From Paracoccaceae bacterium (lineage in GTDB: Bacteria > Pseudomonadota > Alphaproteobacteria > Rhodobacterales > Rhodobacteraceae): DNA of 64,000 nucleotides. Position 1 is the stretch's first letter; each line of letters opens with the position of its first letter. Below, one piece after another: positions 1-8,358 of the stretch. The DNA is taken from contig JALHOL010000005.1 in assembly GCA_022843025.1 (NCBI GenBank), forward strand, positions 124,001-188,000, read 5' to 3'. Below the pieces are notes generated by a model, which was given only the letters and a program-made list of their open reading frames with translations, was not told where the DNA came from and ran no database searches. A program made the translations under genes and the position numbers.

Positions 1-276
1 CCCAAATCCGCCCACGCCGTAATCACCATCCACCGCATCGCCCCCGGCGGCGGCCTTCAGGTCCCATCCGGGGCAAAAGAACTTTTCCCCCTCGGCCCGC
101 AGGATAGCCACGCGCAGGCTGTCGTCATCGCGAAACTCGCGGAATGTCAGGCCCATGATCCGGCTGGTCGCCAGATCGATCGCATTGGCCTTGGGCCGGT
201 CCAGCGTCACCTCCAGAACCGCACCTTCGCGCCGTGTCCGGATCGGGCCTTCGGTTCGCATCTGCATACCGCTCAT
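1..276 (-). CDS. caiD: Crotonobetainyl-CoA hydratase (CaiD-like), cut by window edge
   Basis: Only the first 92 residues lie in the window; the C-terminus is beyond base 1. This is a crotonase-fold enzyme. The N-terminal half follows the CaiD pattern closely: [10 protein letters not shown] near residues 25-34, then [13 protein letters not shown] around 64-76, which is the oxyanion-hole segment with the GWDLKAAA form typical of CaiD, then a GVGGFG segment. CaiD hydrates crotonobetainyl-CoA to carnitinyl-CoA in the cytoplasm. The start ATG overlaps the stop of the preceding acyl-CoA synthetase gene (ATGA), so the two are probably translationally coupled. The rest of the active site, including the catalytic Glu, cannot be seen. 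Confidence 0.85.
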   Translation of the reverse strand, partial: MSGMQMRTEGPIRTRREGAVLEVTLDRPKANAIDLATSRIMGLTFREFRDDDSLRVAILRAEGEKFFCPGWDLKAAAGGDAVDGDYGVGGFG

Positions 277-2270
277 TCCGCTTCCTCCCAGATGATCGCG
301 TCCACTGCGACCGCACCTTCGGCGGTCAGCATCAGCGGGTTGATCTCGATTTCCTCCAGCGACGGGGTGGCCTGCAACATCGCCTGCAAAGCCATCACTG
401 CCCGCACCGCCGCTCCAACATCGGCCTTGGCCCGCCCACGATAGCCGTCCAGCAGCGGCCAGAGGCGCAGCCGCCGCAGCGCCGCCGCCACCTCATCCTC
501 CGTCACCGGCAAGACCAGCGTCACCGTATCGGCCAGAACCTCTGCCGTGACACCGCCAAAGCCCAGCGTCACTGTCGCCCCATAAACCGGGTCGCGGCGC
601 AGGCCGACCAGAAGCTCGGCCACCACGCCCGCGACCATCTCTTCGGCCAGATAGCCTTGCGCCCCCGCCATCTCGGCTTGGCCCTCCAGCGCGGAAAGGC
701 CAAGGCGGACGGCCCCCGCTTCGGTCTTGTGCGCGAAACCCAGCCCTTTCAGCGCCAGTGGCGCGGTCAGACCTGCTGCCTTTGCCACCAGTTCCGGCAA
801 GGTCGCCGCGGTCACGGAACGCGGCACCGCCACCCCAGCCCCGGCGATCAGCGCCTTGGAAGACGCCTCATCCCGCATCCGAAGTGTCCGCTCACCCACC
901 TCCGGCCAAGGCCGCCACCCCCCCCGGTTCGGCCCCGTCTGGGCGGCCTTGATCGCGCCCAGGGCGGTTTCCAGCCCCATCATCGGCACGACATTCGGCG
1001 CGGCCATCCGCATTGCCAACGCCTCATCAAAGTTTTCGGGCAAAGACGCCACGGCAAAGGCGGGTTTGCCCGTATTGGCCGCCGCAGCCACCACCGCATC
1101 CAGCGCAGGCTGGAAGCTGGAAGGGTCACACCGGTCCGGGCGCGGCGGGTCGATGATAAAGATGCCCGCGTCATAGCCCGCCAGCATCGTGGTGAAGACA
1201 TCCGTCGTCCGCGGCCCGTCCCCCCAGATGAAGGTGTGGTAATCCAATGGGTTGGAGATAAAGACGATAGGCCCCAGGATATCGCCCAGCCTTTGCCTTT
1301 GCGCGGCGGATGGCGGCGGAAAATCCACGCCGAAAGGTGCTGCAAGGTCGGCCACCAGCCCCGCTTCGCCCCCCGAACAGGACAGCGAACACAGGCGCGT
1401 GCCAATCTGCGGGCCGCAATGGTGAAAGATCTTCAACGTCTCGATCAACTCGGCAGGCGTGGCCACTTCTGCCACGCCGCAGGCGCGCAAGAAAGCGGAA
1501 GAGGCGGCGCCGCCACCGGCCAGCGACGCAGTATGCGACGCTGCCGCCGTGCGCGACAGTTCGGTCTTGCCCGATTTGATGCAGACGATCCCCTTGCCCG
1601 CCGCCCGCGCGCGTTCGGCCAGATCGGCAAAGGCAGCGGCATCGTCGATGCCTTCGACATACATGCCCAGCGCGGTCACCCGCTCATCTGCCAACAGCGC
1701 ACCTGCCAGCTCCGCCAACCCCACCTGCGCCGCATTGCCCAGGCAGGCCACATAGGCCACCGGCAAACCCCGCGCCTGCATGGTCAGGTTTATGACGATG
1801 TTGGAAGATTGCGACAGCAGCGCCACCCCCCGCTCTACCCGCACCCCGCCATGCTGATCCGGCCAGAGCAGCGCGCCGTCGAGGTAGTTGATGACGCCAT
1901 AGCAATTTGGGCCGAGGATCGGCATATCCCCCGCCGCCGCAACCAGCCGCGCCTGAAGATCGGACTCCCCTGCCTCTTCCCAGCCGCTTGCGAAACAGGT
2001 CGCACCGCCCGCCCCCATCGCAGCCAATTCCGCCACCACATCCAGCGTGGCATGGCGGTTCACGCCGATGAAGGTGGCGTCCGGGGCGTGGGGCAAATCG
2101 GCCAGAGACCTGAAACAGGGTGTCCCCCCAATCTCATCCCGCGTGGGGTGAACAGGCCAGACCGGGCCGTCAAAACCCATCTTCCGGCATTGCTCGACCA
2201 CGTTTTTCGCCCAGCCAGAACCGAGGACGGCAATGGAACGCGGGCGCAGCAGGCGGCGAAGGTCCCTCAT
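273..2270 (-). CDS. NDP-forming acyl-CoA synthetase (acetate-CoA ligase family), 665 aa
   Basis: This single-chain protein has the NDP-forming acyl-CoA synthetase order: an N-terminal CoA-binding Rossmann domain ([15 protein letters not shown] from about residue 11), succinyl-CoA-ligase-like domains with the [10 protein letters not shown] phosphohistidine loop in the middle, and a C-terminal ATP-grasp domain with [14 protein letters not shown] and a terminal EIEINPL motif. It would activate a carboxylate with CoA while making or using ATP/ADP. Sitting directly before caiD in a carnitine cluster, the likely substrate is gamma-butyrobetaine, crotonobetaine or carnitine; that assignment is inference from context. 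It is separated from the upstream acyl-CoA dehydrogenase by a repeat element and a terminator-like hairpin, so it may have its own promoter. Confidence 0.85.
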   Translation of the reverse strand: MRDLRRLLRPRSIAVLGSGWAKNVVEQCRKMGFDGPVWPVHPTRDEIGGTPCFRSLADLPHAPDATFIGVNRHATLDVVAELAAMGAGGATCFASGWEEAGESDLQARLVAAAGDMPILGPNCYGVINYLDGALLWPDQHGGVRVERGVALLSQSSNIVINLTMQARGLPVAYVACLGNAAQVGLAELAGALLADERVTALGMYVEGIDDAAAFADLAERARAAGKGIVCIKSGKTELSRTAAASHTASLAGGGAASSAFLRACGVAEVATPAELIETLKIFHHCGPQIGTRLCSLSCSGGEAGLVADLAAPFGVDFPPPSAAQRQRLGDILGPIVFISNPLDYHTFIWGDGPRTTDVFTTMLAGYDAGIFIIDPPRPDRCDPSSFQPALDAVVAAAANTGKPAFAVASLPENFDEALAMRMAAPNVVPMMGLETALGAIKAAQTGPNRGGWRPWPEVGERTLRMRDEASSKALIAGAGVAVPRSVTAATLPELVAKAAGLTAPLALKGLGFAHKTEAGAVRLGLSALEGQAEMAGAQGYLAEEMVAGVVAELLVGLRRDPVYGATVTLGFGGVTAEVLADTVTLVLPVTEDEVAAALRRLRLWPLLDGYRGRAKADVGAAVRAVMALQAMLQATPSLEEIEINPLMLTAEGAVAVDAIIWEEAE

Positions 2271-2299
2271 GCCTGCCCCCGCGCGCGGGTGGAAAGCCC

Positions 2300-2522
2300 C
2301 GGGCGCGCTTCGCCCCCCGGCCCCCCCGAGGATATTTGAGAACGGATGAAAAGGCAGGCCGTGCCCCCTGCCCCAAACCGGGACAGGAGGACTTCACCCG
2401 TTACGGTCATCGGCGTCCCCGCCTGTACCGTGATGTCAGTCTGGACCGAGAGATTTAACATTCCGTTACTTCATCTGTTTGAAAATATCCTCGGGGGGTC
2501 CGGGGGGCAGACGTCCCCCCGG
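2300..2522. repeat. Dispersed ~200-bp element with inverted ends, copy 1
   Basis: The left end (2329-2356, CGAGGATATTTGAGAACGG...) and the right end (2466-2493) are inverted copies, matching at about 20 of 28 positions. The match continues outward into C-rich/G-rich tracts (GCCCCCCGG then CCCCCC). The right half, 2391-2508, is clearly similar to 56388-56500: both carry CGGTCATCGGC, a CCTGTACCG block and a TTCATCT...GAAAATA block in the same order. No coding potential was seen. It lies between two genes of the carnitine cluster. Confidence 0.65.
2500..2522 (-). terminator. Terminator-like hairpin after acyl-CoA dehydrogenase
   Basis: CCGGGGGG and CCCCCCGG form a perfect 8-bp stem with a 7-base loop (CAGACGT), 10 bases beyond the stop codon of the acyl-CoA dehydrogenase gene. 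There is no U-run, so termination is a guess. The hairpin is also the outer edge of the repeat element. Confidence 0.45.
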
Positions 2523-2531
2523 CGGTTGGGT

Positions 2532-3695
2532 TCATGCACCAAAGGCCCGCAGCATCTGGCGGCTGATGATGTGGCGCTGAATCTCGGACGTGCCTTCCCA
2601 GATGCGTTCCACCCGCGCATCGCGCCAGATGCGTTCCAGCGGCAGGTCGTCCATCAGCCCCATCCCGCCGTGAACCTGGATCGCCTCATCCGCGATGAAG
2701 GCCAGCACTTCGGTGGCCTTCAGCTTGGCCATACTCATATCCGCCTCGGTCACCGTGCCCTGATCGAACTTCCAGGCCGCTTCCCAAGTCAGCAGTTCGG
2801 CCGCCTTCAACTCCATCGCCATATCGGCCAGCTTGAAGCTGATCCCTTGAAATTTGCCGATCTGTTGCCCGAATTGCTGGCGTTCGGCAGCGTATTGCAC
2901 CGCATGGGCCAAGGCCCGTTCGGCCCGGCCGAGGCAGGTCGCGGCAACCTGAAGCCGCGTCGCGCCAAGCCAGGTATTGGCAACCTCAAACCCCTTGTGC
3001 ACCTCGCCCAGGATCTGGCTTTTCGGGATGCGGCAATTGTCGAATTCCAGAATGGCGTTGGTATATCCCCGGTGGCTGACGTTCCGGTATCCGTCGCGCA
3101 CCGTGAAACCGGGGGTGCCCTTGTCCACGAAAAAGGCAGTGATCAGCTTTTTCTTGCCACGCGGGGTGTCTTCTTCGCCGCTGGCCATGAAGCAGATGGC
3201 GAAGTCGGCCAGATCGGCGTGGCTGATGAAATGCTTTGTGCCGTTCAGCACCCAGTCATCGCCATCCTGTTTCGCGCTGGCCTTCATCCCGCGCAGGTCG
3301 GAGCCGGCACCCGGTTCCGTCATGGCAAGGCAATCCCATTTCTCGCCCCGGATGCAGGGGTAAAGGTATTTCTGCCGCTGCTCTTCCGTCGCGGCCAAGA
3401 GGATGTTCGATGGCCGCGCGACACAGGTCCAGTGCAAGGCATAGTTGGCTTTGCCCAGCTCTTTTTCATAAAGCAGCCAGGACAGCGTATCGAGGCCCGC
3501 CCCCCCCACCTCGGCCGGCATGTTGGCGGCATATAGACCCGCCTGCATCGCCTTGGCCTGAATCTCCTTGATCAGGTCCATTCGCAAGTGGCCTGTGCGC
3601 TCCACCTCCATTTCATGGGGATAAAGCTCGTTCTCGACGAAACTACGCGTCGTCTCGACGATCATCTGCTGTTCTTCGGTCAGGCCGAATTGCAT
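2532..3695 (-). CDS. Acyl-CoA dehydrogenase, carnitine-cluster type, 387 aa
   Basis: This is a full-length FAD-dependent acyl-CoA dehydrogenase, of the usual size for the family (about 380-390 aa). Visible motifs are MTEPGAGSDLRGMKASA in the middle domain, the flavin-contacting ERQQFGQQIGKFQ segment, VHGGMG, and IWEGTSEIQR near the C-terminus, which holds the usual catalytic Glu position. It oxidises an acyl-CoA to the 2-enoyl-CoA and passes electrons to ETF. In this cluster the natural candidate is gamma-butyrobetainyl-CoA to crotonobetainyl-CoA, feeding CaiD; the substrate is inferred from neighbours. The gap to the SDR gene is 11 bases, so they are cotranscribed. Confidence 0.85.
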   Translation of the reverse strand: MQFGLTEEQQMIVETTRSFVENELYPHEMEVERTGHLRMDLIKEIQAKAMQAGLYAANMPAEVGGAGLDTLSWLLYEKELGKANYALHWTCVARPSNILLAATEEQRQKYLYPCIRGEKWDCLAMTEPGAGSDLRGMKASAKQDGDDWVLNGTKHFISHADLADFAICFMASGEEDTPRGKKKLITAFFVDKGTPGFTVRDGYRNVSHRGYTNAILEFDNCRIPKSQILGEVHKGFEVANTWLGATRLQVAATCLGRAERALAHAVQYAAERQQFGQQIGKFQGISFKLADMAMELKAAELLTWEAAWKFDQGTVTEADMSMAKLKATEVLAFIADEAIQVHGGMGLMDDLPLERIWRDARVERIWEGTSEIQRHIISRQMLRAFGA

Positions 3696-3706
3696 GGCGG
3701 TCTTCC

Positions 3707-4462
3707 TTACGGATCAACGTTATAGGTCATGCCGTCGACGGCAAGCGCCTGCCCCGACACCATCTTCGCCCCGTCCGAGGCAAGGAACAGCGCCATGGCA
3801 GCCACATCTTCAGGATCGGTCAGTCGCTTCATCGCGGTGCCGCTGGCATAGCCTTGTCGCACGGCGTCAGGGGTCATGCCCTTGGCTGCGGCCTCTGCCT
3901 CGATCACGCGGTCGATGCGGGGGCCGTTCACGGACCCAGGGCAGATCGCGTTGGCGCGGATGCCAAAAGGGCCAAGCTCCATCGCCACGGTCTTCATCAG
4001 CCCGATCACGCCCCATTTTGCCGCCACATAGGGCGCGCGGAACGGCGTGCCATACAGGCCCGAGGTCGATGAGGTGAAGATCATCACCCCGGACCCCGCC
4101 GGTTTCATCAGCCGTGCCGCGTGCTTGGCCGCGATCATCGCACCATCAAGGTTCACACTCAGGCAGCTGTGCCATTCGCCAAGGTCCATATCCTCGATCG
4201 CCGCCGTCGGCCCTTTGATCCCGGCATTGGCGCAAAGCACATCCAGCCCGCCCCATTGCGCCGCGATGGCCGCGAAAAGCGTGACCATCTCACCTTCGTT
4301 CGACGCATCACAGCGCGTGGCGCTGATGCCTTGCGGCACGGCCGCAACGGCGGCGGCATCCACGTCTGTTACCCAGACGCGATCACCCGCATCGGCAAAG
4401 GCCCGCGCCATCACCAGCCCGATGCCATTCGCCCCCGCCGTGATCAAGACGCGGCGTGTCAC
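3707..4462 (-). CDS. Short-chain dehydrogenase/reductase, 251 aa
   Basis: This is a classical SDR: the cofactor motif TAGANGIG at residues 8-15 (TGxxxGIG form with an inserted A), CANAG around residue 80, the catalytic Ser in FTSSTSG, and YVAAK as the Tyr-Lys pair. An acidic residue after the second strand (VTDVD) suggests NAD preference. The start overlaps the stop of the carnitine dehydrogenase gene by 4 bases. The substrate is unknown. A 3-hydroxyacyl-CoA or another hydroxylated quaternary-amine intermediate would fit the cluster, but nothing in the sequence proves it. Confidence 0.8.
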   Translation of the reverse strand: MTRRVLITAGANGIGLVMARAFADAGDRVWVTDVDAAAVAAVPQGISATRCDASNEGEMVTLFAAIAAQWGGLDVLCANAGIKGPTAAIEDMDLGEWHSCLSVNLDGAMIAAKHAARLMKPAGSGVMIFTSSTSGLYGTPFRAPYVAAKWGVIGLMKTVAMELGPFGIRANAICPGSVNGPRIDRVIEAEAAAKGMTPDAVRQGYASGTAMKRLTDPEDVAAMALFLASDGAKMVSGQALAVDGMTYNVDP

Positions 4463-5913
4463 TTCTTCTGGCCCACATGGCGGCCCGCGGCCTCCGGGCG
4501 CGGCAGGGATTTGTGCGCCTCGGCAATCGGCAGCAGGCGATCAAGGATGGCCGAAGGCGCGGCGCAGGTCTTGCCTGCCTTCATGTCCACATGCAGCAGC
4601 ATCTGTTCCAGCGTGGCCACCGCCGCCCCGTCCTTCAGGATGCGGATGAAAACATGCAGGCGTTTCTCATCGGCGTGCAGCACCTGCACCGTACCCGTCA
4701 GCGCATCACCCAGCTTGGCCTCGCCCAGATGCATGATGTGGGTTTCCGCAGTGTAATAGCTGAACCCTGTGCCGACATAGGCGATATCCGCCCCGATATG
4801 GCGCAGGAACGCGTCCGAGGTTTCTGACGCGGCGAACAGATAGCGGCTTTCGGTCATGTGGCCGTTGTAATCGATCCAGCCCGGCAGCACGGTCAGCCGT
4901 GCACATTCCATCGGGCCGGTGCCGGGCACTGCCACGGGCATGGCCGCGCGGCGGCGGGCGTCATGTTCGAGCAGCACCTTGCCCGCACCCCAGTTGCGTT
5001 CCTTGAGCACCCTCAGGAAGCCGATCAGGTTCTGGTCGCGGATGCGTTCCAATTCGCGGATCGTGTGGTGGCCCGATTGCGCATCCGACTGCCCGGCGAT
5101 CAGGTCGACAAGTTCATCGTTGAATTCCGGCACATCCATCAGCTTGGTCCAGGGCCAGGTCAGGCAGGGGCCGAATTGCGCCATGAAATGCTTCATCCCT
5201 GCCTCACCGCCCGCAACGCGGTAGGTCTCAAACAGGCCCATCTGGCCCCAGCGCAGGCCAAAGCCCATGCGGATCGCCTCGTCGATTTCTTCGGTCGTGG
5301 CGACACCGTCTTTGACCAGCCAAAGCGCCTCGCGCCACACGGCTTCGAGGAAGCGGTCGGCGATATGGGCGTCGATCTCTTTGCGCACATGCAGGGGAAA
5401 CATCCCAATCTCGCGCAGCGTTTCCTTCACGCCTTCGATCAGCGTCGGGTCGGATTTGGCGGATGGCACAACCTCGGCCAGGGGCAGCAGGTAAACCGGG
5501 TTGAACGGGTGAGCGACAAAGATGGTCGCCGGATTGGCGGCGTTCTGTTGCAATTCGCTGGGCTTGAAGCCGCTGGTCGATGATCCGATGGGCGTGTCCG
5601 GAGCCACCTGTTGAATCTGGGCAAAGACGCGATGCTTCAAGTCCAGCCGTTCAGAGACGGATTCCTGAATGTAATCGGCACCTTCCACCGCCTCGGTGAT
5701 CGTGCCAGCAAAGGACAGCCTCCCTTCGCTGGGCATCGGGCCATCCGACAGCGCAGGAAGCGCCTTGCGCGCATTGGCGATCACTTCGCCAACTTTGCGC
5801 GGGGCTTCCGGATCGGGGTCGAACACCACCACGTCCCAACCATTGAGCAGGAACCGCGCCGCCCAACCGCCGCCGATGACCCCGCCCCCGATGATGCCCG
5901 CCTTGCGCGCCAT
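4459..5913 (-). CDS. L-carnitine 3-dehydrogenase fused to a hotdog thioesterase, 484 aa
   Basis: Residues 1 to about 310 are a 3-hydroxyacyl-CoA-dehydrogenase-type NAD enzyme, with a Rossmann motif GGGVIGGGWA at residues 8-17, an SSTSG segment and AHPFNPVYLLPL. From about residue 335 to the end there is a second domain of the acyl-CoA thioesterase type, beginning with PGWIDYNGHMTESRYL. This matches the known fusion of carnitine dehydrogenase (carnitine to 3-dehydrocarnitine) with betainyl-CoA thioesterase (betainyl-CoA to glycine betaine), which are separate genes (cdhA, cdhB) in Pseudomonas. The protein would therefore carry the first and last steps around the BKACE enzyme two genes upstream. 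GGGAG lies 8 bases before the ATG. Confidence 0.88.
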   Translation of the reverse strand: MARKAGIIGGGVIGGGWAARFLLNGWDVVVFDPDPEAPRKVGEVIANARKALPALSDGPMPSEGRLSFAGTITEAVEGADYIQESVSERLDLKHRVFAQIQQVAPDTPIGSSTSGFKPSELQQNAANPATIFVAHPFNPVYLLPLAEVVPSAKSDPTLIEGVKETLREIGMFPLHVRKEIDAHIADRFLEAVWREALWLVKDGVATTEEIDEAIRMGFGLRWGQMGLFETYRVAGGEAGMKHFMAQFGPCLTWPWTKLMDVPEFNDELVDLIAGQSDAQSGHHTIRELERIRDQNLIGFLRVLKERNWGAGKVLLEHDARRRAAMPVAVPGTGPMECARLTVLPGWIDYNGHMTESRYLFAASETSDAFLRHIGADIAYVGTGFSYYTAETHIMHLGEAKLGDALTGTVQVLHADEKRLHVFIRILKDGAAVATLEQMLLHVDMKAGKTCAAPSAILDRLLPIAEAHKSLPRPEAAGRHVGQKK

Positions 5914-5932
5914 GTCCGTCTCCCGTTTCTGT

Positions 5933-6370
5933 CTATCCGGCCCAGATCAAGGCCACTATCAGCAGGGCCACCACAGCGGCCCCGATCATCGCCATACGCG
6001 GCAGGGTCGGCCCCGCCTGTCCTGCCCCGGCAGGCCGATCCCCAGACGGCCCTCCGGTCTCACTTCCGGCTTGCCGCCCTTTTCCGGCCAAACGCATCGC
6101 CTCGTCCGAAAAGGCCACCATCACAGGGGCGCCCGGCGGGACTTGCGGCAGCACCATCCCGTGCCGCGCAGCCAGCGCCTCAGGCGGGACTTCGCCCTGT
6201 CGGACGGACTGCGCCTCTTCGGGTGTCACGCGCACCGATGCCCCGATCACCAAAGCCTTGAGCAGAAAGCCAGTCTCCATCGGCTCCAACACCCACCCGT
6301 GGCCCAGCGGGATGACCTTGCCTGCCGCGATCAGGGCCTGGGGTGGTGGGATGGGGCCGACTTTTTCCAT
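5933..6370 (-). CDS. Unknown tail-anchored protein in carnitine operon, 145 aa
   Basis: I do not recognise a family. The first 90 residues are soluble in character (KVIPLGHGWVLEPMETGFLL near 18-37, a PPGAPVMVAFSDEAMRLAG segment near 80-95). A Gly/Pro-rich linker follows, and a single hydrophobic helix ends the chain (about 123-145, MAMIGAAVVALLIVALIWAG), so it is probably tail-anchored with the N-terminus in the cytoplasm. The gene starts one base after the BKACE stop and ends 19 bases before carnitine dehydrogenase, so it belongs to this operon. Codon use looks like that of its neighbours. No catalytic motif was seen. Confidence 0.75.
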   Translation of the reverse strand: MEKVGPIPPPQALIAAGKVIPLGHGWVLEPMETGFLLKALVIGASVRVTPEEAQSVRQGEVPPEALAARHGMVLPQVPPGAPVMVAFSDEAMRLAGKGRQAGSETGGPSGDRPAGAGQAGPTLPRMAMIGAAVVALLIVALIWAG

Positions 6371-6371
6371 G

Positions 6372-7286
6372 CTATTTCGGCAGTGGCGGGCGTTTTTCCA
6401 GCTTCAGCCGCGCGCGCACTTCGGCCGGCGTGATAACCCGCGCGCCCATGTTTTCAATGATGCTGCAGGCCCGCTCCACAAGCTGCGCATTCGTGGCCAG
6501 CACGCCCTTCTCCAGCCAGAGGTTATCTTCCAACCCCACCCGCACATTGCCCCCTGCCAGCACGGCAGCGGCGACATAGGCCATCTGGTTGCGCCCGATG
6601 GAAAAAGCCGACCAATTCCAATTGCTTGGCACGTTGTTGACCATCGCCATGAAGGTGTTCAGGTCATCCGGTGCCCCCCACGGCACGCCCATGCACAGTT
6701 GGACCAGCACCGGATCAGGGATCGCGCCTTCCTTGACCAGTTCCTTGGCCAGCCAAAGGTGGCCCGTGTCAAACGCCTCGATCTCGATCCGCACGCCTGC
6801 CGCCGTCATGCGTCGCGCCATATCGCGCAGCATGCCGGGGGTGTTGACCATCACGTAGTCGGCTTCGTTGAAATTCATCGTGCCGCAATCGAGCGTGCAG
6901 ATTTCCGGGCGGCATTCCACGACATGCGCCACCCGTTCCGTGGCCCCGGCCATATCGGATCTGGGGCCGATGCGGCCCATATCCTCGGTCCCTTCGAAAT
7001 AGATGTCGCCACCCATCCCGGCGGTCAGGTTCAGCACCACGTCGGTGGCAGAATCCCGAATGCGTTCAGTCACTTCGCGGTAAAGCGCAGGGTCGCGGGC
7101 GGGTTTGCCGGTTTCCGGGTCCCGTACATGGCAATGCACCACGGCCGCACCCGCCTTGGCCGCCGCAATGGCGCTTTCGGCGATCTGCTGGGGGCTGCGC
7201 GGCACATGCGGGCTGCGGTCCTGTGTGCCGCCCGATCCGGTAACGGCACAGGTGATGAAAACCTCGCGGTTCATGGCCAGCGGCAT
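6372..7286 (-). CDS. BKACE-family 3-dehydrocarnitine cleavage enzyme, 304 aa
   Basis: This is a member of the beta-keto acid cleavage enzyme (BKACE, formerly DUF849) family with the usual length of about 300 aa. It shows the metal-binding HCHVRDPETGKPARD segment near residues 51-65, LNLTAGMGG, and GLEDNLW near the C-terminus. Family members condense a beta-keto acid with acetyl-CoA to give acetoacetate and a new acyl-CoA. Next to carnitine dehydrogenase the expected reaction is 3-dehydrocarnitine plus acetyl-CoA to betainyl-CoA plus acetoacetate (CdhC in Pseudomonas). It is the first gene of the minus-strand operon, with GGGAGGG about 7 bases before the ATG, and is divergent from the regulator. 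Confidence 0.85.
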   Translation of the reverse strand: MPLAMNREVFITCAVTGSGGTQDRSPHVPRSPQQIAESAIAAAKAGAAVVHCHVRDPETGKPARDPALYREVTERIRDSATDVVLNLTAGMGGDIYFEGTEDMGRIGPRSDMAGATERVAHVVECRPEICTLDCGTMNFNEADYVMVNTPGMLRDMARRMTAAGVRIEIEAFDTGHLWLAKELVKEGAIPDPVLVQLCMGVPWGAPDDLNTFMAMVNNVPSNWNWSAFSIGRNQMAYVAAAVLAGGNVRVGLEDNLWLEKGVLATNAQLVERACSIIENMGARVITPAEVRARLKLEKRPPLPK

Positions 7287-7339
7287 GAAGATCCCTCCCT
7301 TGAATTGGGTGCCAGATTAACGGCCTTGCGCCGCTCTGC

Positions 7340-7356
7340 ATTGCACTTTACGCAAT
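7340..7356. promoter_or_regulatory. Inverted repeat in the divergent carnitine promoter region
   Basis: ATTGC and GCAAT arms are separated by 7 bases, 5 bp before the regulator start codon, in a 74-bp divergent spacer. A site here could be bound by the GlxA/AraC-type regulator. The arms are short and may be chance. Confidence 0.3.
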
Positions 7357-7360
7357 ATTC

Positions 7361-8350
7361 ATGCCGCAAAGCGCCAGACCTGATAAAGCAAGCATCTTCA
7401 CGGCCAGCCGGGAACCGCTGACCATCGCGGTGCTGGTGCTGCCGCATGCGTCGATCCTTGAGGTGGCGTCGGTCCTTGATCCGATGCGGGCGGCGAACCG
7501 GCATCTGGGGGAAGAGGCCTATCGCTGGCGGGTGGTGTCGCCCGATGGGCGGCCGGTGCCGCTGACCTGCGGGATTGAACTGCCCTCTTCCGGGCCGCTG
7601 GGCGCGGCAGAGGGGGCGGATGTGCTGATGGTGATTGTGGGCTATCGGCAGGAAGAGGTGGCAACGCGGGCTTTTCTGCGCGACTTGCGGCGCATCGCGG
7701 GGCGGTTTCGCATGGTGGCCGGGGTGGATGCAGGGGCCTGGGTGATGGCGCGGGTGGGGTTGCTGGATGGCTATCGCGCCACCGTCCACTGGGAGGAACT
7801 GGAGGATTTTGCCGCTGCATTCCCGCAAATGGAGTGCTTGCCAGACCGATATGTCATTGATCGCAATAGGGTAACTGTCGGTGGGGCGGGGCCTGCGCAG
7901 GATTTGATGCTGCATCTGATAGGGGCGCGGCACGGGGCGCCGCTGGCGCGGCAGGTGGCGGCGTCATTCCTGACGACCGAGCGCGCGGGGCATGAACCGC
8001 AGGTCGCCCCACCGCAGCGGGATGCGCGGTTGGATGGGCGGGTGGCCGAAGCGATTGCGCGCATGGAGGCGCGGCTGGACGACCCGCCCGCGATGGCGGG
8101 GCTGGCGCGGGAAGTGGGGCTGTCGCCCCGGCGCATGGAAAGCCTTTTCCGCCAATACCTTGGCGAAAGCCCGGCCGCCTATGGCCTTGGCCTGCGGTTG
8201 CAGGCGGCGCGGCGGATGGTGACGGACACGCGCCACCCGCTGGCCGAGGTGGCGCTGCGGACGGGGTTTTCATCGCCCTCGACGCTCAGCCGGGCGTTCA
8301 GCAAGCGGTTCGGCATCGCACCCGGTCGGTTGCGGCGGGAACGAGGCTAA
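7361..8350 (+). CDS. GlxA/AraC-family regulator of carnitine catabolism (CdhR-like), 329 aa
   Basis: The N-terminal half (about 17-185) is a DJ-1/PfpI-like class I amidotransferase-type sensor domain beginning TIAVLVLPHASILEVASVLD. The C-terminal 100 residues are an AraC helix-turn-helix pair (MAGLAREVGLSPRRMESLFR, then PLAEVALRTGFSSPSTLSRAFSKRFG). This is the CdhR/GbdR arrangement, whose members sense carnitine, dehydrocarnitine or glycine betaine. Its divergent position next to the catabolic operon supports that role. The chosen ATG lacks a clear Shine-Dalgarno sequence (TTTACGCAATATTC precedes it), so a leaderless transcript or a later start is possible. Confidence 0.85.
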   Translation: MPQSARPDKASIFTASREPLTIAVLVLPHASILEVASVLDPMRAANRHLGEEAYRWRVVSPDGRPVPLTCGIELPSSGPLGAAEGADVLMVIVGYRQEEVATRAFLRDLRRIAGRFRMVAGVDAGAWVMARVGLLDGYRATVHWEELEDFAAAFPQMECLPDRYVIDRNRVTVGGAGPAQDLMLHLIGARHGAPLARQVAASFLTTERAGHEPQVAPPQRDARLDGRVAEAIARMEARLDDPPAMAGLAREVGLSPRRMESLFRQYLGESPAAYGLGLRLQAARRMVTDTRHPLAEVALRTGFSSPSTLSRAFSKRFGIAPGRLRRERG

Positions 8351-8358
8351 GTCCCTGC

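Noticed and set aside
234..2339. Very long open frame on the plus strand opposite the acyl-CoA synthetase gene
   Set aside because: The product is His/Gln/Arg-rich with no motif. It is the complement of a real GC-rich gene whose codon pattern keeps the other strand open.
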